Source: Flavobacteriales bacterium
GTDB taxonomy: Bacteria; Bacteroidota; Bacteroidia; Flavobacteriales_E; Vicingaceae
Assembly (NCBI GenBank): GCA_905339165.1
Contig: CAJPFH010000005.1
Coordinates: 147,120-211,119, forward strand
Length of the DNA stretch: 64,000 bases
Direction of reading: 5' to 3'
Shown: piece after piece, positions 26,478 through 36,773 of the stretch
Position numbering within the stretch: position 1 is the first letter of the stretch
How the letters are laid out: the number at the start of each line of letters is the position of its first letter
Program-made: the position numbers and the translations under genes
The notes under the pieces: model-generated
What the model was told of the DNA's origin: nothing
What the model saw: only the letters and a program-made list of their open reading frames with translations
Databases searched by the model: none

Positions 26478-27695
26478 TTAATTTTGTTTAAGTGAATTGT
26501 TATTTTTATTATGCCAAAATAATAAAGAATTTGCAAATGAAATAAATACAACACCGGCCTGCGTTTCGAGCATAGATTCTACCAAAAAATTAAAGAAAAC
26601 AAGCCCTAAAAAAAATATATAAATTATATTATTTTTCCTCACAGCTAGCCTCATATAAAAAAATAAAATTATGAGTAAAAACAACGCTGCAAAAATACCC
26701 AAAGACAAGGCTGTTTGGAAGAACTGATTATGTGCATTTAATTTTTTTTCACCGGCAATTTTTATTTCATGAGCATCGTAATACGCCAGCAACACCTCTT
26801 TTGCATCGCCATTTCCATATCCAACAAAAGGCTTTTCCGAAATAAGGGAAGCAGAGGCTTTCCAAACAAAAGATCGCAACGAAGTTCCTCCATCATTACC
26901 AGTATTACTAAAAACAACAAAATTGGCAAACTCCTTTACCCGATTAGAAATTACCTCCGACTTGATTACAATGGCTGTAAAAAGAAAAAGCAAAATACCA
27001 ATCCAAATTAGTTTAAATAAACTTTTTTTATCAGAAAGGTACCATCTGAATAAATAATAAAAAACAAGAATACCTGAAAGAATAACGGCTATTTTCGAAA
27101 ATAGGAAAAGAATAAAAACAAATAAGCATCCAATCAGAATGAAAGACTGTTTTTCATTAAATAAAGCTAACGAATCATTAAAAAAACCTTCTGCCAACAG
27201 TACAATGGCAAACATTGCATAAAGTGATGCATAACTAGGATGATGAAAATAAGATAACTCGGTGTAAAAAAAAGAAGAAGCTTGTTGGGTATAATAAAAA
27301 GAATAGGCTGCCTGTAAAATACATATCAGTAAAGCAGCAGTGCACCCTTCAACAAATGCTTTAAGACTTTGAATAAAAACAACCTTATTATAGGGTATGG
27401 CAATAAAAAAAAGAGGCAGTACACACAAACTTAACTTTACTTCTAAATCAAATAAGGCAGCCTCTTTATTATTAGAATAAAGCACTCCGATAAAATGCCA
27501 AAAATAAAATAATATAAATAATAGCAAAAAGCGATTACTTTTGAACTGACTTTTTAGAGCAGAAAAATCCAATAAGGGTAATACACTTATAATCCATAAC
27601 ACAACCATTGCTGGAACTAAGTGCTTGTGTAAAGGAATTAGAAATGCTAACAATGGCGTAGCATACAAATGAATATGTTGCAGTTTTTTAATCAA
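26478..27695 (-). CDS. O-antigen ligase / WaaL-like membrane protein
   Basis: 405-residue membrane protein with about ten to twelve segments and the periplasmic loop of the Wzy_C/O-antigen ligase family. The loop contains SLRSFVWKASASLISEKP near residues 273-290, GYGNGD, and the conserved NAHNQFFQTALSLG near 317-330. The conserved Arg and His belong to the catalytic loop of this family. It either ligates O-polysaccharide to lipid A-core or polymerises repeat units. The start is shared with the divergent neighbour within 5 nt, so promoters must overlap coding DNA. Confidence 0.85.
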   Translation of the reverse strand: MIKKLQHIHLYATPLLAFLIPLHKHLVPAMVVLWIISVLPLLDFSALKSQFKSNRFLLLFILFYFWHFIGVLYSNNKEAALFDLEVKLSLCVLPLFFIAIPYNKVVFIQSLKAFVEGCTAALLICILQAAYSFYYTQQASSFFYTELSYFHHPSYASLYAMFAIVLLAEGFFNDSLALFNEKQSFILIGCLFVFILFLFSKIAVILSGILVFYYLFRWYLSDKKSLFKLIWIGILLFLFTAIVIKSEVISNRVKEFANFVVFSNTGNDGGTSLRSFVWKASASLISEKPFVGYGNGDAKEVLLAYYDAHEIKIAGEKKLNAHNQFFQTALSLGIFAALFLLIILFFYMRLAVRKNNIIYIFFLGLVFFNFLVESMLETQAGVVFISFANSLLFWHNKNNNSLKQN

Positions 27696-27699
27696 AATA

Positions 27700-29025
27700 A
27701 TGACAGATACTAAAAACGCAAAGTTAAAGCTAATTAAATTGGGGTTAATATTCTCTCTGATTATTTACGTTTTTTCAACCCTTGAATTTAGTTCTGTTCC
27801 TATTATTGATGGCTATGCAAACAAGCCCTCATTTTTTTCCAATGAAAATTGCACACTTTTTATAAACGATGTGGTAAATAACCACCAAAGAACCATAGAA
27901 CTTAAAAACATTGCAACCCACCATTCTCAATCTTTTACTATACTTGGAATAAGACAAGACACACTGAAAAAAGCGTGGAAAAATGGCTTTGGTTATAAAA
28001 TGTCCGGCAGCATCTATTTAAGCGGACAAGAAAGTGGAATTTATCAAATAGACAACAAAATTCCGATTATAATAAAACCACCCATAAACGAACAAACCGA
28101 TTTGCTTATTGTGGTGCCCTATTTAAACTACCAAGCACATTCTAATGCCGGAGGAAAAAGTTTCTTTGCCCACAATTCCCTAAAAAGCGAAGCAGCTGTT
28201 CAACTAAGTTTTAATCGCCCTATAGTTATTACCGATTACGAATTTACCATTGCCCAATTTGCCAACCAATACTTGAAAAAATACAAGGTGGGTTACATCT
28301 CCGATTTAGACATCCTTTTTTACAAGCAAATTGAAAAAACCAAAATGCTTTTGTTTTACGGAAACATGTCTTTTATATCGCCACAAATGCGAAAAAATAT
28401 AGATCTTTTTATTGCTTCCGGAGGCAATATTCTTTTTACGAACAACCATTTTATGAATAATATTGTTCGGTTAGACTTAAAAAGAAAACAAATCCTTTTC
28501 GCAAAAAATAATCAAAAACTTCCAAATCAGTGGAACGATAGCACTTTAAAACAACCCAATTATCAAACTGTTGGAGCTAGCTATGAAATAGGATTCCTCG
28601 TAGATTCTTTTCCTTTGTTAATTCGAAAAAATATTAAGGACAACGAGCTCACTATTAGAGATACCTTGCACCCTATTTTCAAGGATTTACCGAACTCGCA
28701 AAAAAATATCTCAATAAGTTGTACTCTTTGGAATGGCCCTCCCTTATTAGGTTTAAATGAATCCGCTCTCCCCATAATTGACAGCACAAAATTGGCAATG
28801 TATTACTATAAGGTATTGGCGTATAAATGGAGTGAATACAACGGATACAAGCTAACTATTGGTTCTATTTCCGAATTTCAAAAAAAACAAGATTCAGGCA
28901 TTTGTATAAATATGGGTTGTGGTTGCTGGATAGACAGTCTTTCGAACAATAAAATACACGCTGAATTATTACAAAATGCGATACAATATTTGCAAGAAAA
29001 ATCTATGCGTAAAAAGATATACTAA
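27700..29025 (+). CDS. N,N-dimethylformamidase large-subunit-like protein
   Basis: 441-residue protein with an N-terminal membrane anchor or signal (LIFSLIIYVF near residues 14-23). The central part resembles the C-terminal amidotransferase-like domain of dimethylformamidase beta subunits: VVPYLNYQAHSNAGGKSFF near 146-164, a strand NRPIVITDYE, VGYISDLDILFYK near 201-213, and MLLFYGNMSFISPQMR near 219-234. The GHDEYWS-type segment of authentic members is here GNMSFIS, so the catalytic residues may be lost. C-terminal Cys-rich GCGCW. Substrate unknown. Its stop overlaps the convergent symporter gene by 4 nt. Confidence 0.55.
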   Translation: MTDTKNAKLKLIKLGLIFSLIIYVFSTLEFSSVPIIDGYANKPSFFSNENCTLFINDVVNNHQRTIELKNIATHHSQSFTILGIRQDTLKKAWKNGFGYKMSGSIYLSGQESGIYQIDNKIPIIIKPPINEQTDLLIVVPYLNYQAHSNAGGKSFFAHNSLKSEAAVQLSFNRPIVITDYEFTIAQFANQYLKKYKVGYISDLDILFYKQIEKTKMLLFYGNMSFISPQMRKNIDLFIASGGNILFTNNHFMNNIVRLDLKRKQILFAKNNQKLPNQWNDSTLKQPNYQTVGASYEIGFLVDSFPLLIRKNIKDNELTIRDTLHPIFKDLPNSQKNISISCTLWNGPPLLGLNESALPIIDSTKLAMYYYKVLAYKWSEYNGYKLTIGSISEFQKKQDSGICINMGCGCWIDSLSNNKIHAELLQNAIQYLQEKSMRKKIY

Positions 29026-30431
29026 TTTACTTTTATTTCTTTTTCTTTTATCCAGGAATTGATAATCGTTGCCACAGCCCCATCACCCGTAATATTTACT
29101 ACCGTACGGCACATATCTAGGATACGATCTACCGGAAAAATAATAGCAATCCATGCCGGATTTAAGCCTACCGATTCCAACACAATAATTAACATAACCA
29201 AACCCGCACTTGGCACTGCTGCAGAACCAATAGAAGCTAATGTGGCGGTAAGCACAATGGTAAGTTGCTGAGCGATGTTTAATTCTATTAAGTGCAACTG
29301 AGCTAAAAAAACAACCGCAACCGCCTGATACAAGCTGGTGCCGTCCATATTAACAGTAGCCCCAATAGGCAATACAAAACTGCTTATTTCTTTTTTTACT
29401 TTTAGATTTTGTTCCACACACTCAATGGTAACCGGCAATGTAGCCGCACTAGAACTTGTAGAAAAAGCTAAAAGTTGAGCAGGTGCCATTCCTCTTAAAA
29501 AACCTTTGAAACTTTGTCCCTTCGCAAAGAAATGAATGAGCAGAGGGTAAAATACAAATACCATAAAACACAAACCCACAATTACCACCAACGAATAGCT
29601 TAATAGTCCTTTAAATATTTCTACTATTTTAAACACATCGTTTCCGGCCATTTTAGCTACTACTCCGGCTAAAAGAGCAAACACAAAAAATGGAGCTGCC
29701 AACATTACCACATCTACCATTTTAAGAAAAATGAAGTTACCTGCGTTGCAAAAATCTATAATCGATTTTGCATTTTCTTTGCCCACTAATAACATACATA
29801 TTCCAAAAAAAATGGCAAAAAAGATTATCTGAAGCATTAACCCATTGTCAGATAAAGAAAGTATTATATTCGAAGGCACCATATCTACCAATGGCTGTAA
29901 AGGTCCTGAACTTTTTGTTTTTTGAGCAAGCTCCACTCTTGATGAAACAAAATCATCGGTTTGTTTTAAACCTTCGTTTCTTTTTACTTCTTCTACCCTG
30001 CTTTTATATTTTTGATTACACACAAAACAAATGGTATCGTTTTTACTTTTACCTGCTTTTGTAGCCCATAGTTCGTATGAAATTCGGTTGTCTATACGAG
30101 TTGCATCGTCTATAGTTTTTCCCGGTTGAATAGCGTTTACCATTAACAAACCTACAGAAACAGAAAACACCGTAGTAATAAGGTAGATGGACAGCGTGCG
30201 AAAGCCAAGCTTTCCTAACACAGACAAATCGGATAAACCTGTAATGCCGCATATTATAGAGAAGAAAATAAGAGGAACGGCAATTAATTTTAAAAGATTA
30301 ATAAAAATAGTGCCAAATGGGGCTATCCAATTATTTGTAAATTCGCTAAACCCTAACCAAGAGGATATAAAAGCCCACAGCACCCCTATTACTAATCCTA
30401 CCAGTATTTTTATGTGCAACGGAAATCTCAT
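29022..30431 (-). CDS. Dicarboxylate/amino-acid:cation symporter (DAACS, GltP-like)
   Basis: 469-residue inner-membrane transporter importing glutamate, aspartate or C4-dicarboxylates with Na+ or H+. Signature segments are the AFSTSSSAATLP hairpin near residues 312-323, NMDGTSLYQAV near 350-360, and the second hairpin IGSAAVPSAGLVM near 393-405. A hydrophilic insertion at about 110-180 contains a CFVCNQ pair of Cys and many charges; insertions here are seen in other Bacteroidota members, but this Cys pair is unusual to me. Confidence 0.9.
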   Translation of the reverse strand: MRFPLHIKILVGLVIGVLWAFISSWLGFSEFTNNWIAPFGTIFINLLKLIAVPLIFFSIICGITGLSDLSVLGKLGFRTLSIYLITTVFSVSVGLLMVNAIQPGKTIDDATRIDNRISYELWATKAGKSKNDTICFVCNQKYKSRVEEVKRNEGLKQTDDFVSSRVELAQKTKSSGPLQPLVDMVPSNIILSLSDNGLMLQIIFFAIFFGICMLLVGKENAKSIIDFCNAGNFIFLKMVDVVMLAAPFFVFALLAGVVAKMAGNDVFKIVEIFKGLLSYSLVVIVGLCFMVFVFYPLLIHFFAKGQSFKGFLRGMAPAQLLAFSTSSSAATLPVTIECVEQNLKVKKEISSFVLPIGATVNMDGTSLYQAVAVVFLAQLHLIELNIAQQLTIVLTATLASIGSAAVPSAGLVMLIIVLESVGLNPAWIAIIFPVDRILDMCRTVVNITGDGAVATIINSWIKEKEIKVN

Positions 30432-30450
30432 TTCTTAGGTTTATAAATAA

Positions 30451-30479
30451 AAAAGCCTTCCTTAATGAGGGAAGGCTTT
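30451..30479 (-). terminator. Terminator of the lipocalin-like lipoprotein gene
   Basis: Stem AAAGCCTTCC / GGAAGGCTTT with an 8-nt loop, in the gap between the lipoprotein gene and the symporter gene on the minus strand. Confidence 0.8.
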
Positions 30480-30495
30480 CCAAAAATATCTCTGC

Positions 30496-30876
30496 TTATT
30501 TTTTCTTGTATTTTAACTCGTTTCCGTCTTGGTCTATAAATTTCATACGTTTAGAAGTCAATTTTTCTATTGTCCAAAATTCATCAAGGTGTTGCAGATA
30601 AATCGTAGCATTTTTAATGAAATAGGATTTACCGCTCACATAACTCTCTTCGCCACGGGTAATATCATAAGTTCCATCTTCATTAAAGGTAAAAGTTTGT
30701 TCTGCACTATTGTTCTTTCCCGAACGTTCTAAGCGAACCCCCTCTCCGGTTGAATAGCTTCCCTCCCATGTTCCAAGAATTTGGGTTACAATTTCATCAT
30801 CACCCGGTACTTTTTTCTTACATGCCGAAAAGGATACAATTGAAACGGCCACCATAAACAGTATTCTCTTTATCAT
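30496..30876 (-). CDS. Small lipocalin-like lipoprotein
   Basis: 126-residue lipoprotein. The signal peptide ends FSAC (Cys near residue 18). The mature part begins with charged residues and a lipocalin-like opening ILGTWEGSYS, then FTFNEDGTYDIT and a closing MKFIDQDGNELKY. This is the pattern of small lipocalin-like lipoproteins in Bacteroidota. ATG 30876 was preferred to an in-frame ATG three codons upstream because it gives a canonical Lys-Arg start. Function unknown. Confidence 0.75.
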   Translation of the reverse strand: MIKRILFMVAVSIVSFSACKKKVPGDDEIVTQILGTWEGSYSTGEGVRLERSGKNNSAEQTFTFNEDGTYDITRGEESYVSGKSYFIKNATIYLQHLDEFWTIEKLTSKRMKFIDQDGNELKYKKK

Positions 30877-30996
30877 AAAAAGCATAATTTTAAGCGACCA
30901 AAGTACAAAAAATATATTTAATAAAAAAACAAGGAATATTTTTTATAAAATAACCATTCTTGTTTTTTCTCGTAGAAGGCATTCAAATATAGTTTT

Positions 30997-31407
30997 GTGG
31001 AAGATAAAATCTATACTCAATCGAAAAGTGAACTAGAAAACAAGTTGATTACAGCATACAACAATGTAATAGACACCTTAATTTTATTTGCTATTGAGTA
31101 TAAGGATAATCCAAAAGAATTAGCCAAAAATATAGAAATAGCTGAAAATGATTACTGGTCATACTTTCACTCAAACAATGTCAATTTTTTATTAGAAAAC
31201 AACTGTTTAAATAAGCAACAAGCTGTTGAAATACTGGCATTACGCGAAAAAATTGCTCAATTATCTTCTGATCGATGGGATGATTTTTCTATCAAATTCT
31301 CTGACGAATGGATTCAACTCAGAAAACAAGCGAATCAAATTCTTATTTCTTTAAAGGTTAGAAAAAGAAAATTAGACAAGCAATTCGAAATTCCACCTAA
31401 GAAATAA
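30997..31407 (+). CDS. Hypothetical cytoplasmic protein, 136 aa
   Basis: Unrecognised all-helical protein with high charge and three Trp in the central part (DYWSYFH, DRWDDFS, DEWIQLR). No signal peptide or membrane segment. Start uncertain: the GTG at 30997 coincides with a TAGTTTTG that could be a -7 element, in which case a downstream start such as a TTG would be needed. The gene lies alone upstream of pntA. Confidence 0.55.
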   Translation: MEDKIYTQSKSELENKLITAYNNVIDTLILFAIEYKDNPKELAKNIEIAENDYWSYFHSNNVNFLLENNCLNKQQAVEILALREKIAQLSSDRWDDFSIKFSDEWIQLRKQANQILISLKVRKRKLDKQFEIPPKK

Positions 31408-31535
31408 TTGCAGATATCAGGATAATTAGGCTATCCATCGACCCTCCTTCAAATTTTAGTACTTTGTAGAGCCAACTCATTGGCAACTTTAAAAAAGTAT
31501 AACTAATATTGCACATACTTAAAAAAGTAGAAATT

Positions 31536-33077
31536 ATGAAAGTTGGAATTCCGGCAGAAGTAACACCCAATGAATTACGAGTTGCTGCCACTCCCAAAAC
31601 TGTTAAAAGATTAATAAAACAGGGCTTTGAAGTTCTTATTCAGAAAAATGCCGGAGCAAAAGCAAATTTTTCCGATAAAGAATTTGAAGAAGCCGGAGCA
31701 AAAATAGTTCAAAGTGCCTCCGAAATTTATGGCCAATCCGATATTGTTTTAAAAGTATTAAAGCCCTCCAACGAAGAAGTAGATTTAATGAGAGAAGGCC
31801 TGGTTATGCTTAGCTATTTATGGCCTGCTCAACACCCCGAATTATTACAAAAACTAGCCGATAAAAAAGTGAACGCTATTGCAATGGATGCTATTCCTCG
31901 CATTTCCAGAGCTCAAAAAATGGATGTTTTATCTTCTATGGCCAACATTGCCGGATACCGTGCAGTAATAGAAGGAGCAAATTATTACGGACGATTTTTA
32001 AACGGGCAAATTACAGCTGCCGGAAAAGTAGAACCAGCCAAAATCCTTGTAATTGGTGCAGGTGTAGCCGGTTTGGCTGCCATTGGAGTGGCTAACTCAC
32101 TGGGTGCAATTGTAAGGGCTTTTGATACTAGAAAAGAAGTAGCAGAGCAAATAGAATCTATGGGCGCCCAGTTTCTTACCGTAGAAATAGATGAAGATGG
32201 AGCCACCTCTTCCGGCTACTCTAAAGAAATGAGTAAAGAATTTATAGAAGCCGAAATGAAATTATTTGCCGAACAAGCAGCCGAAGTTAATATTATTATT
32301 ACTACCGCCCAAATTCCGGGAAAAGATGCTCCGAAACTTATTTTAGATTATCATGTAGCTGCCATGAAACCAGGCTCGGTAATTGTAGATTTGGCCGCCT
32401 CCAGCGGAGGAAATTGCGTTCTAACCAAACCTAATGAAATTTATACAACCGATAATGGAGTTACGATTGTCGGCAAATTAAACCAATTACCCAATCAGGC
32501 CTCACAACTTTACGGAAACAACTTGTGCCACTTGTTAGATGATATGGGTAAAGCCGAAAAGTTTAACATCAATATGGAAGACGATGTTATTTCGAGAGCA
32601 ATGGTTACCTACAATGGAGCCATCAACTGGCCACCCAAGCCACTTCCGGTAAGCCCACAAAAACCAAAAACCACTAAACAAGAACTCAGTTCCGAAGAAA
32701 TAAAAATGGCAGAAGCCGAAAAAGCAAAAAAAACAACCCTTTCCATGCTGATTAAGCTAGCCCTTATTGGTTTATTTTTATACCTCTTAGGGTTATTTGC
32801 CCCCGGTGAATTTATGCAACATTTTACCGTATTTGTATTAGCCGTTTTTGTGGGTTGGCAAGTAATATGGAATGTTTCGCACTCCTTACACACCCCCTTA
32901 ATGGCGGTTACAAATGCCATCAGCGGTATCATCATTGTTGGAGGGTTACTTCAAACCACCGATGATTTATCAAATCCAATGACCCTCTTGGCATTTATTG
33001 CCATTTTAGTAGCCAGCATCAATATTGTTGGCGGATTCTTAGTTACTCACAGAATGTTGAAAATGTTTAAAAAATAG
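31536..33077 (+). CDS. pntA: NAD(P) transhydrogenase, alpha subunit
   Basis: 513-residue subunit of the proton-translocating transhydrogenase, which couples the proton gradient to hydride transfer between NADH and NADP+. Residues 1 to about 385 form the NAD-binding domain I (start [20 protein letters not shown]; Rossmann [18 protein letters not shown] near 172-189). From about 395 come membrane segments TM1-4. A charged Glu/Lys linker lies between them. I started at ATG 31536, not at the ATG 27 nt upstream, to match family N-termini. pntB follows after 5 nt. Confidence 0.95.
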   Translation: MKVGIPAEVTPNELRVAATPKTVKRLIKQGFEVLIQKNAGAKANFSDKEFEEAGAKIVQSASEIYGQSDIVLKVLKPSNEEVDLMREGLVMLSYLWPAQHPELLQKLADKKVNAIAMDAIPRISRAQKMDVLSSMANIAGYRAVIEGANYYGRFLNGQITAAGKVEPAKILVIGAGVAGLAAIGVANSLGAIVRAFDTRKEVAEQIESMGAQFLTVEIDEDGATSSGYSKEMSKEFIEAEMKLFAEQAAEVNIIITTAQIPGKDAPKLILDYHVAAMKPGSVIVDLAASSGGNCVLTKPNEIYTTDNGVTIVGKLNQLPNQASQLYGNNLCHLLDDMGKAEKFNINMEDDVISRAMVTYNGAINWPPKPLPVSPQKPKTTKQELSSEEIKMAEAEKAKKTTLSMLIKLALIGLFLYLLGLFAPGEFMQHFTVFVLAVFVGWQVIWNVSHSLHTPLMAVTNAISGIIIVGGLLQTTDDLSNPMTLLAFIAILVASINIVGGFLVTHRMLKMFKK

Positions 33078-33082
33078 AACGT

Positions 33083-34477
33083 ATGATAGTAAAGGAAATT
33101 CAGATAGCGGCATATTTATTTGCAAGTATTTTATTCATACTTAGTTTAGGGGGTCTATCCTCTCAGGAGTCGGCAAAACGCGGTGTATTTTATGGAATAG
33201 TAGGAATGTTTATTGCCATTATAGCCACCGTTCTTGGAAAAGAAGTGGCAGGCCACATTTACATTATTGCCGCAATTGCAGTGGCCTCTGTCATCGGAAT
33301 TTTACTCGCAAGGAAAGTAGAAATGACCTCTATGCCCCAGCTGGTAGCTATTCTGCATAGCTTTGTAGGTTTAGCGGCTGTTTTAGTGGGCTTTGGTTCT
33401 TACCTCGATCCTTCCACCCAAACCATTACAGGAGCAGAACATACTATTCATTTAGTAGAAGTTTACATTGGAATTTTTATTGGAGCCATTACCTTTACAG
33501 GTTCTATTATTGCGTGGGGAAAATTGGAAGGTAAAATAAGAAGCAAACCTCTTTTATATCCGGGACGCCATGCGGTAAATGTAATACTTGCTATTGTTTG
33601 TGTGGTAATGGGTATATTATTTACAACGGCTACAGCAAGCGAGGGTATGATTTATTTGTACATTATGACCGCGATAGCATGCTTTATTGGTATTATGTTA
33701 GTAATGGCAATAGGCGGAGCTGATATGCCGGTAGTGGTTTCAATGCTAAATTCATATTCGGGTTGGGCTGCTTCGGCAGCCGGTTTTATGCTAGGTAACG
33801 ATTTACTTATTGTTACAGGAGCCTTGGTAGGAAGTTCTGGAGCTATTCTTTCCATTATAATGTGTAAGGCTATGAATCGCTCTTTTCTCTCTGTTATTTT
33901 TGGAGGATTTGGCGATGTGGCCGTTGGAACAGCACAGGCAATAGAGGGTGAAGTAACTTCTTTAGATCACGAAGCTGTTGCCGGTTTATTAAAAGAAGCC
34001 AAATCTATTGTTATTGTGCCAGGGTACGGAATGGCTGTGGCTAAAGCACAATACCCTATTTACGAAATGGTGCAATGCTTGAGAAAAGATGGAAAACTAG
34101 TACGTTTTGCTATTCATCCGGTAGCCGGTCGTTTGCCAGGACACATGAATGTGTTGCTGGCAGAAGCCAATGTACCCTACGATATTGTGTTAGAGATGGA
34201 CGAAATTAACGAAGATATGCCCGACACAGATGTAGTAATGGTTATAGGAGCCAATGATGTAGTAAACCCGGGTGCCCAAGACGACCCAAGCAGCCCTATT
34301 TATGGTATGCCTGTTATTGAGGCATGGAAAGCTCAAACAGTGATTGTTATGAAACGCTCTATGGCAGTAGGATATGCCGGTGTAGAAAATCCTCTATTTT
34401 ATAAACCAAATACCGAGATGCTTTATGGTGACGCAAAAGAAAGCGTTGAAAAAATACTCGGACACATAAAAAAATAA
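33083..34477 (+). CDS. pntB: NAD(P) transhydrogenase, beta subunit
   Basis: 464-residue partner of PntA, with about nine membrane segments followed by the cytoplasmic NADP(H)-binding domain III. Domain III is visible from about residue 285 ([21 protein letters not shown], then [18 protein letters not shown], and [10 protein letters not shown]). The full length matches E. coli PntB. The pair supplies NADPH. It is followed by a bidirectional terminator shared with the convergent phosphatase gene. Confidence 0.96.
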   Translation: MIVKEIQIAAYLFASILFILSLGGLSSQESAKRGVFYGIVGMFIAIIATVLGKEVAGHIYIIAAIAVASVIGILLARKVEMTSMPQLVAILHSFVGLAAVLVGFGSYLDPSTQTITGAEHTIHLVEVYIGIFIGAITFTGSIIAWGKLEGKIRSKPLLYPGRHAVNVILAIVCVVMGILFTTATASEGMIYLYIMTAIACFIGIMLVMAIGGADMPVVVSMLNSYSGWAASAAGFMLGNDLLIVTGALVGSSGAILSIIMCKAMNRSFLSVIFGGFGDVAVGTAQAIEGEVTSLDHEAVAGLLKEAKSIVIVPGYGMAVAKAQYPIYEMVQCLRKDGKLVRFAIHPVAGRLPGHMNVLLAEANVPYDIVLEMDEINEDMPDTDVVMVIGANDVVNPGAQDDPSSPIYGMPVIEAWKAQTVIVMKRSMAVGYAGVENPLFYKPNTEMLYGDAKESVEKILGHIKK

Positions 34478-34494
34478 TGGCAATAGAAGTTGAC

Positions 34495-34521
34495 AAAAAA
34501 GGAGCACTACGCTCCTTTTTT
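34495..34521. terminator. Bidirectional terminator at the pntB / Ppx-like gene junction
   Basis: A-tract, GGAGC, ACTAC loop, GCTCC, T-tract; an 11-bp perfect stem. It contains the stop codon of the convergent phosphatase gene (34507-34509). Confidence 0.9.
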
Positions 34522-35394
34522 TTGTTGTTCCTGCCACAGGTTATAGATGATTCCATCGGCCAACCCCAACTTTGGCACAAAAAAGTTTTTAATTTCTGCC
34601 CATTTTGCAACTGCTAAATAAATGTTACATGCTGGCACAATCACATCTGCCCTGTCTTCTCTCATGCCTAATTTCTTTATTCTTTCTTCTACCGAAAATT
34701 TTTCCAAATAATCGCACTTTTCTTTCAGTTGTTTTACCGATAACAAAGCATAATCTTTCAGATTGCACATTTTATATATTTTATTAATGTTGCCTCCGGT
34801 TGCAATAGCCATATCAGGTTTATATTTTTTCTTAATCTGCTTCAGCCATTCTTCCATTTCAATGCAGGTTTCTTTGGTTACCAAATCGTTTTTTAAACGT
34901 ACACTGCCTATATTAAAAGAATATGAGTCTTCAATTTTTCCCTTGTTAAAAAGAGTAATTTCGGTACTTCCTCCACCTACATCAACATATAAATAACAGC
35001 CTTTTTCATCTATTTCTTCAGCTACATGGGTAGAATAAATCAATTCGGCTTCTAATTTTCCATTTATTATTTCAATTTTTATTCCTGTACTGCTTTTAAT
35101 TTTATCAATAATTTCTTCTCCGTTTAAAGCTTCTCTCATAGCCGAAGTAGCACATGCCCTATAAGATACCACATTATAAACCTCACACAAATTTTTAAAT
35201 GAAACAAAAGCTTTTTCGAGTTTAACGGCCATTTCTTCAGAAATACTTTTTCGACTAAAGGCATCTTCTCCTAATCGCAGAGGAAGACGAATTAGAGTAA
35301 TTTTTTTCAATAAAGGTTTGTTCTTTACAGTGTACACTTCGCTAAAAAGCAAACGTACCGCATTAGAACCTATATCTACAGCAGCAAACCTCAT
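34507..35394 (-). CDS. Exopolyphosphatase / GppA family phosphatase
   Basis: 295-residue protein of the Ppx/GppA family in the actin-like ATPase superfamily. The phosphate-1 motif is DIGSNAVRLLF near residues 7-17 and the phosphate-2 motif YVDVGGGSTEITLF near 137-150. ATGGNINK near 196-203 follows. It has only the two-domain core, without the C-terminal HD-like domain of E. coli Ppx. It degrades polyphosphate or converts pppGpp to ppGpp; the choice cannot be made from sequence. Confidence 0.88.
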   Translation of the reverse strand: MRFAAVDIGSNAVRLLFSEVYTVKNKPLLKKITLIRLPLRLGEDAFSRKSISEEMAVKLEKAFVSFKNLCEVYNVVSYRACATSAMREALNGEEIIDKIKSSTGIKIEIINGKLEAELIYSTHVAEEIDEKGCYLYVDVGGGSTEITLFNKGKIEDSYSFNIGSVRLKNDLVTKETCIEMEEWLKQIKKKYKPDMAIATGGNINKIYKMCNLKDYALLSVKQLKEKCDYLEKFSVEERIKKLGMREDRADVIVPACNIYLAVAKWAEIKNFFVPKLGLADGIIYNLWQEQQKKGA

Positions 35395-35589
35395 AACATC
35401 ATTTTAACTGTACGAAAGTAATGGTGTTGTTTTGTTTATTGGTAATTGTCTTTTTAAAGTTATGAGCAAAATTTATTTTAATGTTAACAATAAATTTTAT
35501 GCATTTATTTTTAACCCCGCTAACTTGTTTCGTTATTATGTAAAAAGCTATTGATTACTTTGCAGCATCAATTAAATTTACTCTTAATA

Positions 35590-36768
35590 ATGAATTATTC
35601 AAAAGTTGTATTGCACTGTAAAAAAGAATCGTCTGTACTCCGAAAGCACCCATGGATATTTTCCGGAGCTATAAAAAAAATTGAAGTAGATAGTGAAATC
35701 AATGACGGAGATATTGTTGAGGTGTATTCAGATAAGGGGCAATACCTTGCTACCGGCCACTTTTACTCGGGCAGTATTGCCGTTAGAATTTTTTCTTTTA
35801 CTCAGTCGGTTATTCATTATCCTTTTTGGAAACAAAAAATACTAAAAGCATACGAATTAAGGAAATTAGTAGGTTTAACCCATAGTTCTGTTACTAATGT
35901 GTATCGCTTAGTTTATGCCGAAGCTGATGAATTACCAGGATTAATAATTGATTTTTATAATGGAACGGCCGTAATTCAATGTCACGCACTGGGCATGCAC
36001 AGGCACGTTGCTGAGTTTGCCGAAATTTTAAAAGAAATATACGGAGAAAAATTAACCGCTGTTTTCGATAAGAGTGCGGAAACATTACACTCTAAACAAA
36101 GCAACACCTCCAACGCATACCTTTTTGGAAACAAATCGGAAAACTATGTTACCGAAAACAATTTAAAATTTTATGTAGACTGGGAAAAAGGCCAAAAAAC
36201 AGGCTTTTTTATTGATCAACGAGACCATAGAAATCTGTTAAAGCAATACGCCTTTGAAAAAAAAATTCTGAATACTTTTTGTTATTCGGGAGGCTTTTCG
36301 GTATATGCTCTCAGTGCAGGAGCCTCTGAAGTACACTCAGTGGATAGCTCTGCTACAGCCATAGAATTAACCAACCGCAATATTGAGCTAAACGGTTTGT
36401 CTAATCATATTTCGTACACAGAAGACACGCTTCGTTTTTTAAAAAATTCGAGCCAATACGATATCGTTGTGCTAGACCCTCCTGCCTTTGCAAAAAACAT
36501 AAAAAGTAAACATAATGCCATACAAGGGTACAAACGATTAAATATCGCAGGTATAGAAAAAGCGAAATCCAAAGGATTGTTATTCACTTTTTCATGTTCT
36601 CAAATTATTGACATGCCTCTTTTTAAAGGTATTGTTACTTCGGCTGCCATTGAATCCGGAAGAAATATAAAAATTATACACCATCTGCACCAACCTAAAG
36701 ACCATCCTACTTCTATATTTCACCCGGAGGGTTCCTATTTAAAAGGACTGGTTCTGTATATCGAATAA
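35590..36768 (+). CDS. rlmI: 23S rRNA (cytosine-C5)-methyltransferase, RlmI family
   Basis: 392-residue RNA methyltransferase with an N-terminal PUA domain (HPWIFSGAI near residues 18-26) and a Rossmann methyltransferase domain. SAM motif I is ILNTFCYSGGFSVYALSAGA near 223-242. The DPPAFAKN motif (near 294-301) and FSCSQ (near 334-338, with the Cys nucleophile) match 23S rRNA m5C1962 enzymes. ATG 35590 was selected because the upstream ATG at 35551 adds an unrelated leader. The MATE gene starts 5 nt after the stop. Confidence 0.9.
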   Translation: MNYSKVVLHCKKESSVLRKHPWIFSGAIKKIEVDSEINDGDIVEVYSDKGQYLATGHFYSGSIAVRIFSFTQSVIHYPFWKQKILKAYELRKLVGLTHSSVTNVYRLVYAEADELPGLIIDFYNGTAVIQCHALGMHRHVAEFAEILKEIYGEKLTAVFDKSAETLHSKQSNTSNAYLFGNKSENYVTENNLKFYVDWEKGQKTGFFIDQRDHRNLLKQYAFEKKILNTFCYSGGFSVYALSAGASEVHSVDSSATAIELTNRNIELNGLSNHISYTEDTLRFLKNSSQYDIVVLDPPAFAKNIKSKHNAIQGYKRLNIAGIEKAKSKGLLFTFSCSQIIDMPLFKGIVTSAAIESGRNIKIIHHLHQPKDHPTSIFHPEGSYLKGLVLYIE

Positions 36769-36773
36769 ATTTT

